A stretch of DNA of 64,000 nt from Cyclaneusma minus (GCA_037179335.1 JAKZHN010000008.1:620001-684000), one strand, 5' to 3'; shown: positions 35,254 to 47,792, counted from the first letter of the stretch. Numbers and translations: made by a program. The notes: generated by a model not told the origin, from the sequence alone.

Positions 35254-36088
35254 GATCGCGCAACTGTCCAAGTTTTGCGTCTGTGAAGCTCCCTTTTGCT
35301 TTCCTTTCTGCTCGGATGCTCAGACTAGTCTTCGGTATCCACTATCCAGAAAGCGCGAATTGCGAGATGACTGTGGAATTTGTGCAAGTTGAAGTTGAAG
35401 TCCCTTGTCCGGACTCCTGAGGGATTGGAAGTCAGGATAGGATAGAGGCGGCCTTGGAGTTTTGGGTTTGGAGAGGGTTAGCAGCTCGTATACGAGATGA
35501 ACTTCGTGGAATTCGTGTTTTTGTACCGAGAGGATAGAACAAATGATATTCTCAACTGTGAATGCTTCGAAGGCTTTTCAGGAGTTCAATTTCTTGTTCG
35601 CGCATAATTTTTGATGATGTTTGATTTTCAATCGTGGCGGGCCCAATTGCGCCCCCCGCGGTTTCCGAGAATGTCTTGGCAGTATGACGGCTGTCGGCTT
35701 CTCGGGATTTCCGGGTGCCGGCTGGACCGAGGGGATGGATTGAAGTTTGAGTTACCATTGGGCAAAGCTGTAAGTATCGTATGCACTTGACCTCTGGGGA
35801 TTTAATCCGTTACCGGCGCCTGGAAACAATTTAGCAGACTAGCTTTCTAGATGAGAAATGCTTTCTATCAGCCATATGTCTATGTAAATGTCCAAACTCC
35901 CAAGTCCGAAATCCCGAACTGAGCCCCTGAAACCGACTTGAAAAATCCCTATCCCTGACCGTGGCCATTAGCTCTTGTTGTCGATTATCTAGAGTAGCGC
36001 ATTCGCAATTCAAGTTTCAACCTACCTAGATACCTGCTGTGAGAAACCAAACATCAACCAATCCCGATTCTCTCATCTTCACTCGTCC
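35254..36088. other. gene-free intergenic region
   Basis: No gene seen. It lies between the starts of the small membrane gene and the 3' end of the DUF3445 gene. Confidence 0.5.
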
Positions 36089-38154
36089 CTAGCTCCTTAA
36101 GAAAGCCTTAATCCGCTCTCCCCAAACAACCCCTTTCTTGTAAAAATGCATCTCCGGCACACTCCCTTCCTTTAAACCATCAATGGCCGTTGCCAGTTCA
36201 TCGCCCAAGCCTTCTGCCTTGATCTCCGAGAGCGGATAGAGATATGTTTTGAACGCGAACACGAGAGCATGGGTCTCGGGGAGGCGGTGGAGAGTTTGTA
36301 ACTCGCAGCGGAGATGGGTCTGAAAGGAAAAGAAGACGAACAGTCAGTTACGGCGATTGAGTGTGACAGAGTGGTAAGGGGGAAATGGGGAGGCTTTTGT
36401 ACATTGTTGATGTCGAAATCGTAATCGTCTTCGAGGACTTCTTGTCCTTCATACAGATGATTCCCAGAAGGTACAAACAGCCGATCGTGCGTTGTGATTG
36501 ACCACTATAAACACCGTGTCAGCCGTTGTTCAACATGATTAGCAATCGGTTTTTATCAAATTGAAACATCAAGTGTAATTCATCACGAGAATGGCTTGAG
36601 CTGAAGGAAAGGTGGGGGTGGACGAGGCGAGGTGGAGTAGGTGTTGGTGGGGAGGTATGGTGCAAAGTACAAGGCGGAAAGTCTCCGACAGATGGGCTAG
36701 CATAAAAGAGCTGAGCAAGAGCTATCTAACGGATCCAAGATCATAAGAAACGGATGTGAACTGATGGAGTGGCTCGAAAAAGCATAGTTGTCAGAAAGGG
36801 TAGGCAAGCAGGTGCAATCGAGGCTCCTCGGGGGGGCCTAGCTCTCGATGTGCAACAAAAAATCTAAGCGAAAAGCAGAAGACATGTGACCTGGTATTTC
36901 AGGAGGCTCCATCGGCTACTGAGAGTGTCGTGGTGTTGAGAGTCTTTCTGATCATCGACAGAGAAAATGGGGATCGGTGCTCAGATGCAGCTCTGGTGGA
37001 GCCTTTTCCAGACGACAGAAAGAGATGGCGATGAAAACTGCCGTACTCACATTACACCTCCTCACAAACTTCCCCACTTCCAGCCGCGCAAAAAATCGAT
37101 CCATGCTCTTTTCGATCTTCTGTCTGTACCCCGGCACCGGCCCATGGATATCAGCAAGCAGCATGCCCAATTTCTCAGACGTATCAAAGCCGCTCGGAAA
37201 ACAGGTATTGAACGCTTGAAGTGTGTATTTAGGCTCGCTCCCATCTTCATGTTGCGGCAACAAGATTAAAAAATCCGTGTCAACATGCTCTCCCAGCATC
37301 TTCAGCGCTTCCACAGGATCGAGAGGCGGATCGAGAGATATGGTTTCGGATGTGACCATGTTGAGGAGCATGGGCTGGGCGTGCTCGAGACTACCCCTGA
37401 ATTCGAACATGGTGGGGTAGCGGAAGGGGAGGTATGTGTTGAAGATGTAGGTGTAGAGTTCGGCGACGGCGGGGGTGGATTGGGGGTTTGCGCTGAGGAT
37501 TGTGTGGGGGTGTGATTGCATGAGGGTGCGGCGGTGATAGATGCGGGCGAGGTAGGTGTTGTCGATTTGGATGAGGTCAGATGGGGTGGTGGTTGTTAGG
37601 CCTGGGGAGGGTGATTAGCGCTGGAAATTTGGCAAATTTGTGAATTATAAGGGAATAGGAGGACAAAGAATGTGAAGGGGGTGAAATTATGTTTGAAGCG
37701 GGGAGTTACCCATGGTCAGGTGGTATTTGGGCTTGAATGGACGCAGCTTGAGCGGTTGGGTGGTTGTCCAGTCGAAAGTTTGGAGAGGGACAATCTCAGA
37801 TGGGGAGTAGGCATCTTTGGGATTCGGTTCATTGCCATTCCCTCCTTGAACGGTGATCTTCTGTTGGTTTGTTAGACCCTTCTCAGGATCAAGATTGCAG
37901 ATAGATGATTCTCTCCTGAACCACATCCGCATGGTCTAAATTCAAGACTGACGAAAAGTCCGAGGGGAATACAAAGAAAATTTGTATCACCTGCCACTTT
38001 CCTTTTGCTTAGACAGTCGAAAATTGAACAGGTGAGGCCCAAAAGTCTTCTCGATCGCGACGAAGAGGAGGAGCCAGGCAGAAGTTGCTGCAAACCACCA
38101 ACTGTTTATCGGACCCAGCTCGTATGAAAGAACGTCGCTCAACAAGGTGAACAT
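36089..38154 (-). CDS. DUF3445 / heme-dependent oxidative N-demethylase-like protein
   Basis: Five exons (38154-37991, 37915-37710, 37601-37051, 36504-36403, 36319-36089) encode 417 aa in consistent phase. An N-terminal membrane segment (WWFAATSAWLLLFVAI) comes first. The family core follows: RPFKPKYHLTMGL, then TDFLILLP, FNTCFPSGFD, KLGMLLADIHGPVPGY, SMDRFFARLEVGK, the exon-joined CNWSITTHDRLFVPSGNHLYEGQE, and LRCELQTLHRLPETHALVFAFKTYLYPL near the C terminus. The named relative is the alpha subunit of bacterial heme-dependent oxidative N-demethylase. In fungi the substrate is unknown. Exon 1 joins exon 2 by a 75-bp intron whose acceptor is TTCAG inside the codon for the second of two Arg. 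The third intron is 546 bp, far longer than its neighbours, and carries one copy of the dispersed GTGCAACAAAA motif. Confidence 0.88.
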
Positions 38155-39365
38155 CGTGACACAGCAAACGAAGGACGTTCGACGAAGTAAAATTATCAAT
38201 TCCAAGCGATTCCAAGCGAGCAAGTTTGTGTGATGCCAAGTTGACCAAGTCCTTTTGTGGAGATGTCCAAGAGTTGAAGTTTGTAGACCATACATGTACC
38301 GTGCAGGTACGTACCCCGGACCCCATGATCCGATTAGATAAGAGATGCCACGCGATTCAGAGTAGCATGGAAGTCTTCAATGAGGATGATCAATGCCGCT
38401 CAAATAGACGACCTTACTAGACCTAGACTACTCGGTTCGCAGCAATAATATCGATATTCAGAGCTTAAGTAGTTGTGAGTGTTACGACCACTTTAGCTGT
38501 ACTAGTAGCCATAGCCACCGTAGAATAGCCTAGCTTAGTGCTTAGTCAGCGGAGAAGGGAGGGGATAGCTTCAACACCATGGAGCCCTCCTTCCTTCCTT
38601 ACTCATTTACAATACAACACTTACGACTGGATATATCCACCTCTTGGCGTGTGAGCCACCTCTTGGCGTGTGAGCCACCTTCCCTGGTGATCCCAACAGT
38701 GAGCATATGATGTGATTACTGCCATTACTGGCGACCATCGAGAGAAGTAGCAATTATCACCCCAGTGACTAGGTAGGTACTCTAGTCTGCCATCATCCGG
38801 ATTGCGAAGCGCAGTTAATCCTGGATAACTCATCTCGTGAACTTTAGACTTAAAAGTCACCATTGTGAGTTTACGGCTTCATTTCCACAGTTGTAAGAAA
38901 AAGACTGGTATTTTCGTAATCTGCAGAAAATTTGCCGTTTATTGATATGCGGTTCGTATTTCTGTCGACGTGCAACAAAAACGAGGTTTTCTTTTTGAAA
39001 TTTGCTTTATATATATATTTCTTAGCGCCTCCGTCGCCTCTAGCGCTTAACACCTACAGCACAAGCGCCCGCCTTCCTAGCGCCTCCGTCACCAAGCCCC
39101 CTTTCCCCCGCAGCCCGCTTACGCTCTCACTACCACAACCCCTCGGCAATTCCATATACAGCATCGCGAAAGTCTGTGTGACTGTGCCCAATCACTCAAG
39201 ATTTTTCTAAATATTTGGGATGTTTTGGACTACTCGGGAGACTGGAGTTTTCCGGTCATTTGAAGGTTCCTAAGCAGCGGGCGTATTTCTAGTTGCTTGA
39301 AAGATTTTCAATCACTTGGCATTCCGTCCTCCTATCCCACCCCCTCCCTTCCCCCTACCCACCCC
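38155..39365. other. intergenic; dispersed motif copy and short repeats
   Basis: No gene. A perfect GTCGACGTGCAACAAAA lies at 38964-38980, identical over 22 bp with the copy at 27023. A 17-bp direct duplication (CCACCTCTTGGCGTGTG, twice) lies at 38639-38676. From about 39200 to 39330 the DNA has the AT-rich TTxGGxAxT pattern of the minisatellite family seen later. Confidence 0.5.
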
Positions 39366-42169
39366 TCACTCCTCCGGCCACTCATCCAAAACTCCCTTCT
39401 CCCCCACCAACCCAAATCCCACCTCATCCTTCGCATCAACATCAAACACCAACTTATAACTCCCCGGCCAAAGCACCAAATTCCCGTTCTCATCACTCCT
39501 TGCCAAATTCCCCAGCTTTACTTCCAAACTAGCTATGCTCGTCTGCCCAGGTGCAATATCATGCAGTCTCGTATACCCCACCAGACTCTTCTTCGGAAAC
39601 GGCAATGGCCCATCTCCAGAAGTTTGCTTCAGGAATAGCAAGACTACGTAGTCGGATGTGATGTTACCTGTATTCTTCACCTTCACATCGTATGTGTTGA
39701 ACGACATGAGGTCTGCGTATTTTGCGCTTGAATTAGAAGCTAAGAGCGCGTCGATGGAATGTGTTGTGTTTGCTTTGGTGGATGAAGTGTTCGAGGAAGC
39801 GAAGGACACGGAGAAGTTTGTATAGTGCAGCCCGAAGCCGAATTCGAAGACTGGACGGCCGGTATACCATTTATACGTACGGCCTGGATTGTCGACGCTG
39901 CTGCTGAAGTTTTTGTTCAGGCTGACGTTGGTGGAAGTGTAGGGCTGGAGGCTCATGTTCGTCATTGGTACCTGGTCAACGTACTCGCCTGGATACTGTG
40001 TTACGGGGAGACGGCCAGCGGGTGCGGAGATGCCCTGGATGATGTTCAGGAGAGCCGTGCCTCCGGATTGGCCTGGATAACCGGCCCAGATGAGGCTGTT
40101 GATGGCGGGATTGCTGACGAGGGACGATGAATCGACCATCGTGCCCATTTGGATGACTATCAGGGGCTTTGAGAGTTCGGCGAGGGAGGAGAGGAGGGCG
40201 AGCTGATTGTAGGGCCAGGTGATGTTCGTGCGATCCTGCATTACTTGTCAGCTGTGCCCCTGAGCACCAGTGTTTCAGGCCTCTTGGTAATTAATAAATG
40301 AAATCTCTTACCATTCCTTCAGCTTCAATAGTGATGTCGATACCGCCGACATAGATAATAGCATCCGCCTCACTAGCCGCACTCACCGCCGCCGTGTAAT
40401 TAACCGTACTCGTCTCGCTAACATTCGTACCGAATGCATAGATCACTTCTAAGCCAGTCTGCTGCGCTGCATACAACGGCGAGTGCAAGTACGGCGCAAG
40501 ACCGTAGTAATTCCCCTGCATCTGCATCGTCGCATTTGCCAACGGTCCAATCAAAGCAACTTTCTTGATATCTTTCTTCAGCGGCAGCGTCCCATCATTC
40601 TTCAGTAGCACAATACCCTCTTCCGCAGCCTTCAAAGCCAGTGCTTGCGCAGCCGGCGTGGACACGTTTCTTTCAAACGTGTATTGGCGATATGGCTGCG
40701 AAGCCGCAGAGTCAAAATACCCAAGACGGACCAGCGATGCATATCGCCGGATGAGCGAGCGATCAAAAGTCGATATGTTGAAAAGACCCTGTTCGTAAGC
40801 CCCGGGGAGGAATGATTCCCAGAACGAGCCACAGTCGAGATCGGTACCAGCATTTAGTGCGTCTGCTGCGGATTCTTCAGGGGTCGAGGTGTAGTGATGA
40901 CCGAGTCCCTGGTCGCTGAGAGAACTCGTGTTCCAGATATTCTGCACAGCGTCGCAATCGGCCGTTACCCACTGCTCAGGGGCAGTGAAGTTCCAATGTC
41001 CGCGAAGGACGGTCTCGAGGAGGAATGGAGAGGCGCAGGAGGGGACGCCATTGACGGCATTGTAGCTGCACATGACAGACTGGACGTTCGAGTCGCGAGC
41101 GCATTGTTGAAAGGTGGGGAAGAAGTAGTCGCGCAGGTTTTGAGGGGAGATGATTGCGTTGAAGCCATAGCGGTAGTTGCCCTCCCAGTTCTCCAGATCG
41201 TAGCCTGCAAAATGCTTACAAGTGGCAACAACCTTTTTATACTCCTCACTTCCCTGCAAACCCATGATCAATTGATTAACATAGCTGCTCAAATGAAAAG
41301 GATCTTCGCCCGGGGTCTCCTGGCCTCGTCCCCATCTTGGGTCTCGGTATGGATTGATATTTGGTGTCCAGAAGTTCAGTCCGGCATGTGCTCCGTTGCT
41401 GAATGCTCGCGCTTCTGTGGAGACTATGTCGGCTACCGAGTAGATCAGGGAGTCATCAAAAGCGGCGCCCATGAGGATGGGTTGCGGGAATGAGGTGGCG
41501 TAGGAATAGCTGCCGTTGGGTGAGAATGTCACGCCGGGAGAGGAGGCGACGCCGTGAAGGCCTTCTTGCCACCTGGTTACTTGTCAGTGATTTTGCTGTT
41601 GAACTGTGATATTTCAACTTACCAGCCATATTCAGGAAGTCCAATGCGCGGCACACCAGGATTCATATAGTTCGTATTATTGAATTTCTCCTCCAAAGTA
41701 AACAGCGATACCAACTACCAAAAATCTCAGCTTCCACTTCCAGCATAGTCGGCGTCCTAGACTTACAGCGGCAGCTCTCGTGTAAGGATCCAAAGACGTA
41801 TCGCAAACACTATTGTTGGCAAGCTGTACTCGAATCAGTGTTCCTCTTCGTACGAGTCTCTCTGACAGAAATCAAAAATCAAAATGATGATTCGAAGGCG
41901 GAGATGGTAGTGGGCTGGGGTTCCATTGGTAGCCAAACAACCAGCCTGGTGGTCAGCACCACCGGGATAGTGTCTCTCTTCGGCCCACAATGCCACGAGA
42001 GGAGAGGGAAAAGGAGGCATGTATGGATGGTAATACTTACAGGACCATTGACACAGTCTGGAAACGAGTCGAACCCGGGATCGGTAGCTTGGACAGGCGT
42101 GTCTCCTAGCTGGGCCAAGGCACCTGATGCCAGGCAAGCTCCCAGAGCAACGATGTTCTTGAGCGCCAT
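39366..42169 (-). CDS. secreted GH3 beta-xylosidase
   Basis: Five exons (42169-42041, 41823-41767, 41714-41623, 41572-40312, 40235-39366) encode 802 aa, the normal size of fungal GH3 beta-D-xylosidases. A signal peptide of about 20 residues (MALKNIVALGACLASGALAQ) comes first. The N-terminal GH3 barrel shows YGWWQEGLHGVASSPG, NPYRDPRWGRGQETPGEDPF, KHFAGYDLENW, SVMCSYNAVNGVPSCAS and VTADCDAV, whose first Asp (near 298) is the expected nucleophile. The C-terminal domain shows IVLLKNDGTLPL, YVGGIDITIEAEG (xylosidase-type), DRTNITWP, the exit motif WAGYPGQSGG and a fibronectin-like domain at the end. It releases xylose from xylo-oligosaccharides. Intron 1 is long (217 bp). The adjacent Zn2Cys6 gene on the same strand could regulate it. 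Confidence 0.95.
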
Positions 42170-42956
42170 CCTCGCTCGCTTCACCAAGCCAGAGAGAGAC
42201 GAGGTATCGACTAGGTAGCGAATTACAAAGAGATTTGAGAGAACGACCGGATAACCAAAAAAGATGCGGGAACCAATTCGCCTTTTTATCATGAATCGTA
42301 TGAATCACGTGAGCCAGGTACTGCTTGTTCCCGGACAAGATGCCGCGTCCAACATCGGCACGGAATAGATCCAGTTACTGCTGAACTCGCATACATACCT
42401 AGTGACGAGCCATAGTATCTTTTTCGTGCAAGGGAGTGCAATAGCTCATGACGGTCATGTTGCCGTTTCCCAGTAATGAGGATGCGGAGAGGTCTGGGGA
42501 AGTGGAGACCCCGCAGACAATAATGAACCGAATACCGAGACCTCAGACCGATAGCACCGCAACTTGCCCAAAAGCAGGCTAAAGTAAATACCGTAGCCAG
42601 ATTTCTAAGCTTTGAACTGTGAAAAATAAAAACGACTTGCCGATTCTTCGGGTTGTACATACCAATTCAACCGGCCGATCGTTGCTTCGTCATAGACTCG
42701 GTGCTATTTAGCCGGTCCACGCCACGTTCATGAAAGTCGCGATGATCATGCAGGCACACTGTACCGCACACTGTACCGCGCCCTGTAGCACTCCCATATC
42801 AGGCAGGTCGAAGAATCGAAGCACCTCCTGGGAGAAAACTGCCCGGTTTCTAGATCTTGCATAAGAAGGACATTCCCAAAGCCGCAGTTTGGCCTCAAGT
42901 CTCTCGTAAAAGAACCCCTCACCGTGCAACAAGCTGTTCCCGCCCTCCAAAACCTC
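42170..42956. promoter_or_regulatory. xylosidase promoter region / 3' side of the Zn2Cys6 gene
   Basis: No gene. These 787 bp hold the promoter of the xylosidase and the 3' flank of the regulator. An imperfect 11-bp doublet, CACTGTACCGCG-like, lies at about 42758-42785. I could not identify a clear binding palindrome. Confidence 0.4.
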
Positions 42957-45274
42957 TCAAAGACTATAAGAATTCATCAAGCTCCAAAAGCTATCATCCT
43001 GAAAATCGCCCTGAAAATGCCAGTTTCCTAGATCGCCGAATCCCTGCAACCCATCTTGCAATCCTGTCCCAACTTCACTCTCCATGCCAACCAATGAATT
43101 ATCCAAAAGATCATGATATGGATTGAGAGGCGGCATGGAGTTGAAGTCGAAATCGAGCGGTGGCCCAAATGAAAGCAGGGCTCCCTTTGGGTTGAGCGCA
43201 ACGTTTGCAGTATCGCCATTCGGAATTAGCACGGTTTCCTGTACCTGGGTAGTCTCGGGTTCCGGCTTTTCAGGCGGCTCTGCACCGTTCGGGACTTGCG
43301 GTTTTTCGTTGCCATTCCTTTGGTTGTCCGTATTCGTTCCTTTTGTACTCTCTGTGCCGTTTGTTGCTGGAAAAACCTCAGCTCGTACCGCCGGATTTTC
43401 AAACATATTGGCGTTGACGGCATTGACAGTATGAACAGCCTTCTTCAACCTAACATGAATAGCTCTCAGAACACCCAACGCACTCCTCGCCATCTCACTC
43501 CTACTACTCAACGCCTCCATCCTCTCCATAGCCCACTCAAAATGCCTCATCGCACAAGTCAGCAGCTCCGGATGCTCATGCGGATAAAGTATAAAAACTG
43601 CAGCAACTAGTACAATAGCGTCGAACGTCGTAAGCACCAAGCTAAACATCTTATAGTCTCTCCTGGAATAGAATTTGAAGGAAGCTTGCTGCGTATCTAA
43701 GATTTTCAATGCAGCATGTAATGCTTGCGTGCGACTTCGCGGAATGGTGAAAATGTAGGGCTTGTGCAAAGCCATTGAAAAAAGGGATATGGTGGTTTGC
43801 AGTACATGCCGACCGCGAGGGAGCCACCGACATCGCGCATCGAATTGCGTATCTGGGTCTTCGAGGCGCAACCAGGCGGGAATGGAGAGGGCGCGTTGCG
43901 TGAAGTTTTCCTGCAGTTTTTCAATCACGCGGTAATCGCGCGGATAAGAGCCTTCGCGCTCAAGAAGAAGAATGTCTTTAAGAGGTAGCGAGAGCTGATA
44001 ATTCCAAAGCAACAGCGTCAAGGGCGTCGGCGGATCAGTCGTCCCCCTCGGCAGCGGGGGAATTTCGCGATGATTTTTCGCCACCGGGCAATCAACAGGT
44101 AGCGTGGTAGTGCAATCAAACGGTATTGACGTAGGGCGCGAAAGACAGATTGCCATATGGATATCCCAAGTTTGTAAAATAATCCACAAGCGTCGGCGGA
44201 TTTCTAATTGCCAGAGCCAGTCGAGCGCTTCTCCTGAAGAGCCGTTGGGATGTCCCATGGCGGAGATGTCTTTGTCCAAGCCAATTTCTTGCGCGTCGCG
44301 AATGGTTTGGCCGATGCAGTGCCAGCTTTCGTTGACCATGCCGTTGTTTTTTAGGAAGGAGGCGCGGAGGAGACCGGCTTGGACGGAGACTATTGAGAGG
44401 TCGTGTTTGCCGAGGAGGTTTAGGATGGCGACTCCTGAATCGCTATAGTCGAGGGCTAGGTCGTCGAAATCCATTCCGGCTACGTACTTCAGAGAATCTA
44501 GATCTTTGTCGTGGTCAAGTGGTTGGAATTGTAATGCTGAAGCCAGGATTTGGAATAGCAGAGCTGGGAAAAAACGTAAGTCGCTGGGGAGCTCTTGGGG
44601 GCCTTTGTTGATGATGGAAAATGGTAGTTCGCCCCACTTGTTGAAGAGATGTTTAAAGACGGCGGGATCGACTGAACTATACTGTGGGTTGACATCTTCG
44701 AAGAAATTGTCGACGAGTTTGACTTGCTGTGGTCGGGGAGGTAGTTGACGGAGTAGGCTCTTGTACTTTTCTCGTACCCCGCTCAAGCTGCCCCAGGATA
44801 CAGCTGGGCTGTTGGTGGTATCGCCATTGTCGCCCGTCGCATCTTGTATTCGTTTGATGATGCCCATGGTATTGGATTGGCCCGTCTTCGAGTATCCCAA
44901 GGCGCTTAGATCGGTGGTTGGGGTGGCTTCAGCATGGCTTCCGCCCGATTCGGAGCTGCTGGTGCTTGCCGCTGCGTTGCCATTCTTCGGGTCGCCATTT
45001 ATATGCGGTTCGTTTCGGGGACCTTGTCTGGATAGAAGGCCATGGTTGACTTCGTAGTCGCAAGCGGACTGCTTGTTCCTCGAGCAGCAGTTGGAGCACG
45101 GTTGAAGGCGATCACACTGGGCAGTGTCAGCTTGTGCCGCTATTCCCAGTGCTCTGGACTTGCCTTCTGCTTGCGCCGATGACACTCAGTGCAGCTCATC
45201 ACCAGCCGCCGTCTTTTCCGCGGAGGCTTCACGTCCGTCGTCGGAGGAGCTTGTATTTCTGGATCCACTGCCAT
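42957..45274 (-). CDS. Zn2Cys6 transcription factor with fungal-specific middle region
   Basis: Two exons (45274-45164, 45116-42957) encode 756 aa. Exon 1 has a basic stretch (KPPRKRRR) then SCTECHRRKQK; exon 2 resumes with CDRLQPCSNC and CxYE, so together they make the six-cysteine binuclear zinc cluster Cx2Cx6Cx5-6Cx2CxnC. The 47-bp intron begins GCAAGT, not GT, a GC-AG intron. A Ser/Gly/Thr linker follows, then a helical segment (VREKYKSLLRQLPPRPQQ). The fungal_trans-like domain covers about 175-560 (FLKNNGMVNESWHCIGQTIRDAQEIGL, WLWQLEIRRRLWIILQTWDIHMAICLSRP). The tail is Asn/Pro/Glu-rich and acidic and may activate transcription. Without the exon 1 splice the zinc cluster would be lost. 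Its place beside a xylosidase suggests, but does not prove, a role in carbohydrate use. Confidence 0.92.
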
Positions 45275-46343
45275 CTTTGCTATGTTGTCAGTTTGGTCGT
45301 GGATGTCAGGTACAAGTCAGATCTGCCGTGTTTTGGGATCTGCGATGCACGACCTCGACAGCGTACCCCGGTTGTGACGTACTTCATCATTGGTGGCTGA
45401 AGCGATTTGTACATCCATTAGCCAGCTGCACGTCGGGATACTTTAGATCCAACTATCCGATAATATTAATTTATCATTCTCTAGAACTTCCGTTGTGGTG
45501 GCCGATGTTTTCTGCTCGCCTCTTCATGTTGGCAGTCATCGCAACTTCAAGCGGACTTAAGAGACATGTTAGGTCCGACCCGTGAAGGCGTGCATTAGAC
45601 GTGCGGCTGTCATTTATTGACTTGTATTCATCAGGTTTACTGGCTGTAAGTCGTTTTGCTTATATGGGATGTGGAATATTTATGACTGATAGTTTATCAA
45701 CTTGCACAAATTGATTAGACCCAATAACTCTCATCATTGATTAAAACTGTGGAGGTAACTTCGTCGTGCATATGAATTGTGCGCCGAAGTTGTGCACAGA
45801 GGTTGTGCACAGAGGTGGTGCACACGAGTTATGCACAGCCGTCGTGAGCAGGGCATCGGGGTGTTCTGCGTCGAGGCGATATACATATTCAAATTTGCAT
45901 CAAGCTTGCATCCCGAGCTCAAGTGGCTTGGGGGGTTGACTCCCCGGATCCCCAACCACGCAGAGGGTCGCTAGTACGAATATGCCGGTTGACGCAAGCC
46001 AACTACCCAGGCGACCTTCCATAGTGCGAAATAGCCCGGTAGCATGGGGGTCAACTGTCCGGTGAGTATGGTGCCTTTCATTCTGTTTTGTTTCTTTTTT
46101 GCATTCTTCCCGTCCTGAAAAGTTGGTAGCGATGTGTTGAGAACCTTGGTTGAGAGCCGTCGTTGACCTTGGTTAGGTATCTTCAGGTGTTAATATGGTT
46201 TAGGAGATGCTAAAGAGATTGGGTATAGTGGAGAGGAGGTAATGACTTGGCTTATCACTCATCGCTTGGTAAATTCCTCCATGGTTTGAATTTTCCTACT
46301 CCCAATAATTTGGGACTTCCTCAATTACTTGGAATTCTCTCAA
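45275..46343. other. intergenic region with a 13-bp tandem repeat
   Basis: No gene. About four copies of a 13-bp unit close to GTTGTGCACAGAG lie in tandem at 45787-45840, each holding the palindrome GTGCAC or TGCACA. From about 46280 the DNA shows AT-rich minisatellite-like words (TTTGGGACTTCC, TTACTTGGAATTC). Confidence 0.6.
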
Positions 46344-47427
46344 TCACGGTTTTGCCGTACCAGGGTGCCCATTTTCTTTTCCATGCTTCTTCACGGTGCC
46401 GTCCAAAACCGGCTGCAGCACCACCCATAGAATGCTAGCCACCCAGGTCATCAGCGTGTCCCAGATCCAGTTATTCCTCCTAACGCCACCCCACATGCAT
46501 CCCCTCATCGCCTGGCCCAGCAATCCCACCGTGACCAAATACTCGCCATTTTCCAGCCCCTTGATACTCTTCGCAGCTACTTTCTCAGGCGTCTGCACCG
46601 GATCGTCTTTCTCAAGTATGCGAGTAATTTCGGGCTTGGTCTCGTCTTCACGTAACAGGCCCGGAGAACTGATGGTACCCGGGAAGACGGTGTGGATTCT
46701 GATGGAGTAGGGGTAGAGAAGCATTTCCTGTGACAAAGTGTCGGAGAGAGCGCGGATGGCAGTTTTGGCAGGGGCGTAGGGGGAGTATCCGGCGATGGTG
46801 TAGAAGGCCACTACGGAGGAGGTGAAGATGAGGTGTTTCGGTGCTGCTTGGTCTCCAGTAGACGGAGAGCACCAGATGGAGAGAATAGCGTGTGCCATGT
46901 CGGCGCAGGACCAGTAGTTGATGTCCATTTGCTGGCGGCAGATTTGTGGGGTGGTTTCGAGGAAGAGTCCGGGGCGTGCGGCACCGGCCATGCACCAGAC
47001 GATGTCGGGGGCTGCATTGTTGTTCCAGGCTGTTACTTCGGACACAATGCGGGTGGCTTCGCCTTCTTTGGAGACGTCGGCGCTGATGTAGTGGAATTTT
47101 TGGGTAGTGGGGTTGACGGCGGCAGCTTGGATGTCTTTCAGGGCGGCTTCGAGCTTCGAGACATTACGTGCCACGATGACTATGTTGGCGCCCTTCTTGG
47201 CAAGCATTTCGGCAACGCATTTGCCCATACCCTCCGAGGCGCCGGTGAGCAGAATGGTCTGAAAGATGTTAGATGGGAGTTTGCCTTGTGCTTGTAGAGC
47301 TCCATACCTTGCCGGCCACCTCGAAGTGGTTCTTTCGTGTGAACAAAGCCATTGCAAAGATGGAGAGTGATAGCACGATGGCAGACGCGATCAAATTGGT
47401 CCAGGTGAGGGTGAATGGAAGTTCCAT
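46344..47427 (-). CDS. TSC10: 3-ketodihydrosphingosine reductase
   Basis: Two exons (47427-47308, 47258-46344; intron 49 bp) encode 344 aa. Exon 1 encodes a membrane anchor (LIASAIVLSLSIFAMALF) and VAGK. Exon 2 opens with the Rossmann motif TGASEGMGKCVAEMLAKKG, then ARN for NADP selection. The active site has SSVVAFYTIAGYSPYAPAK (Ser, Tyr and Lys; YxxxK). A second hydrophobic segment (WVASILWVVLQPVL) lies near the C terminus, with a KxGKENG tail. The enzyme reduces 3-ketosphinganine to sphinganine with NADPH in the ER, step two of sphingolipid synthesis, and is usually essential. It is transcribed away from SAS10. Other short-chain dehydrogenases lack this double anchor and motif set. Confidence 0.92.
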
Positions 47428-47792
47428 TGCGAGGAAGGTCTTCAAGAGAGAGTGGCAGAGCTCCTCACAATTGGTGGTTCAGCTGTCATTTGTTAGTGAA
47501 TCGATTGAAAGCTGTACCTACCATAAAATTGACAGGGCACAAACCTGTCGAGCATTGATACAGACTTCATGAGCCTTGTCGAAGCTCTGAAAACTGTATG
47601 AACGACAAGAGAACAAGGAATCAGTGGAGAACGGAGTCCGAGAGGATATTTGGGTGAAGTCTGCTCGGATGAACGTTACGCCGGGGCAGCACGCTAAGAT
47701 AACCGGCCCCGAAAATCTTTATCAAAGTTCCCAAAATTGCATCTTCCACAAGAAAACCTCAGCTCACCCCACTCCGACTACCACAATCAAAC
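47428..47792. promoter_or_regulatory. bidirectional promoter between TSC10 and SAS10
   Basis: The 365 bp between the two divergent start codons must carry both promoters. The SAS10 side has a C/A-rich leader just before its ATG. Confidence 0.6.
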
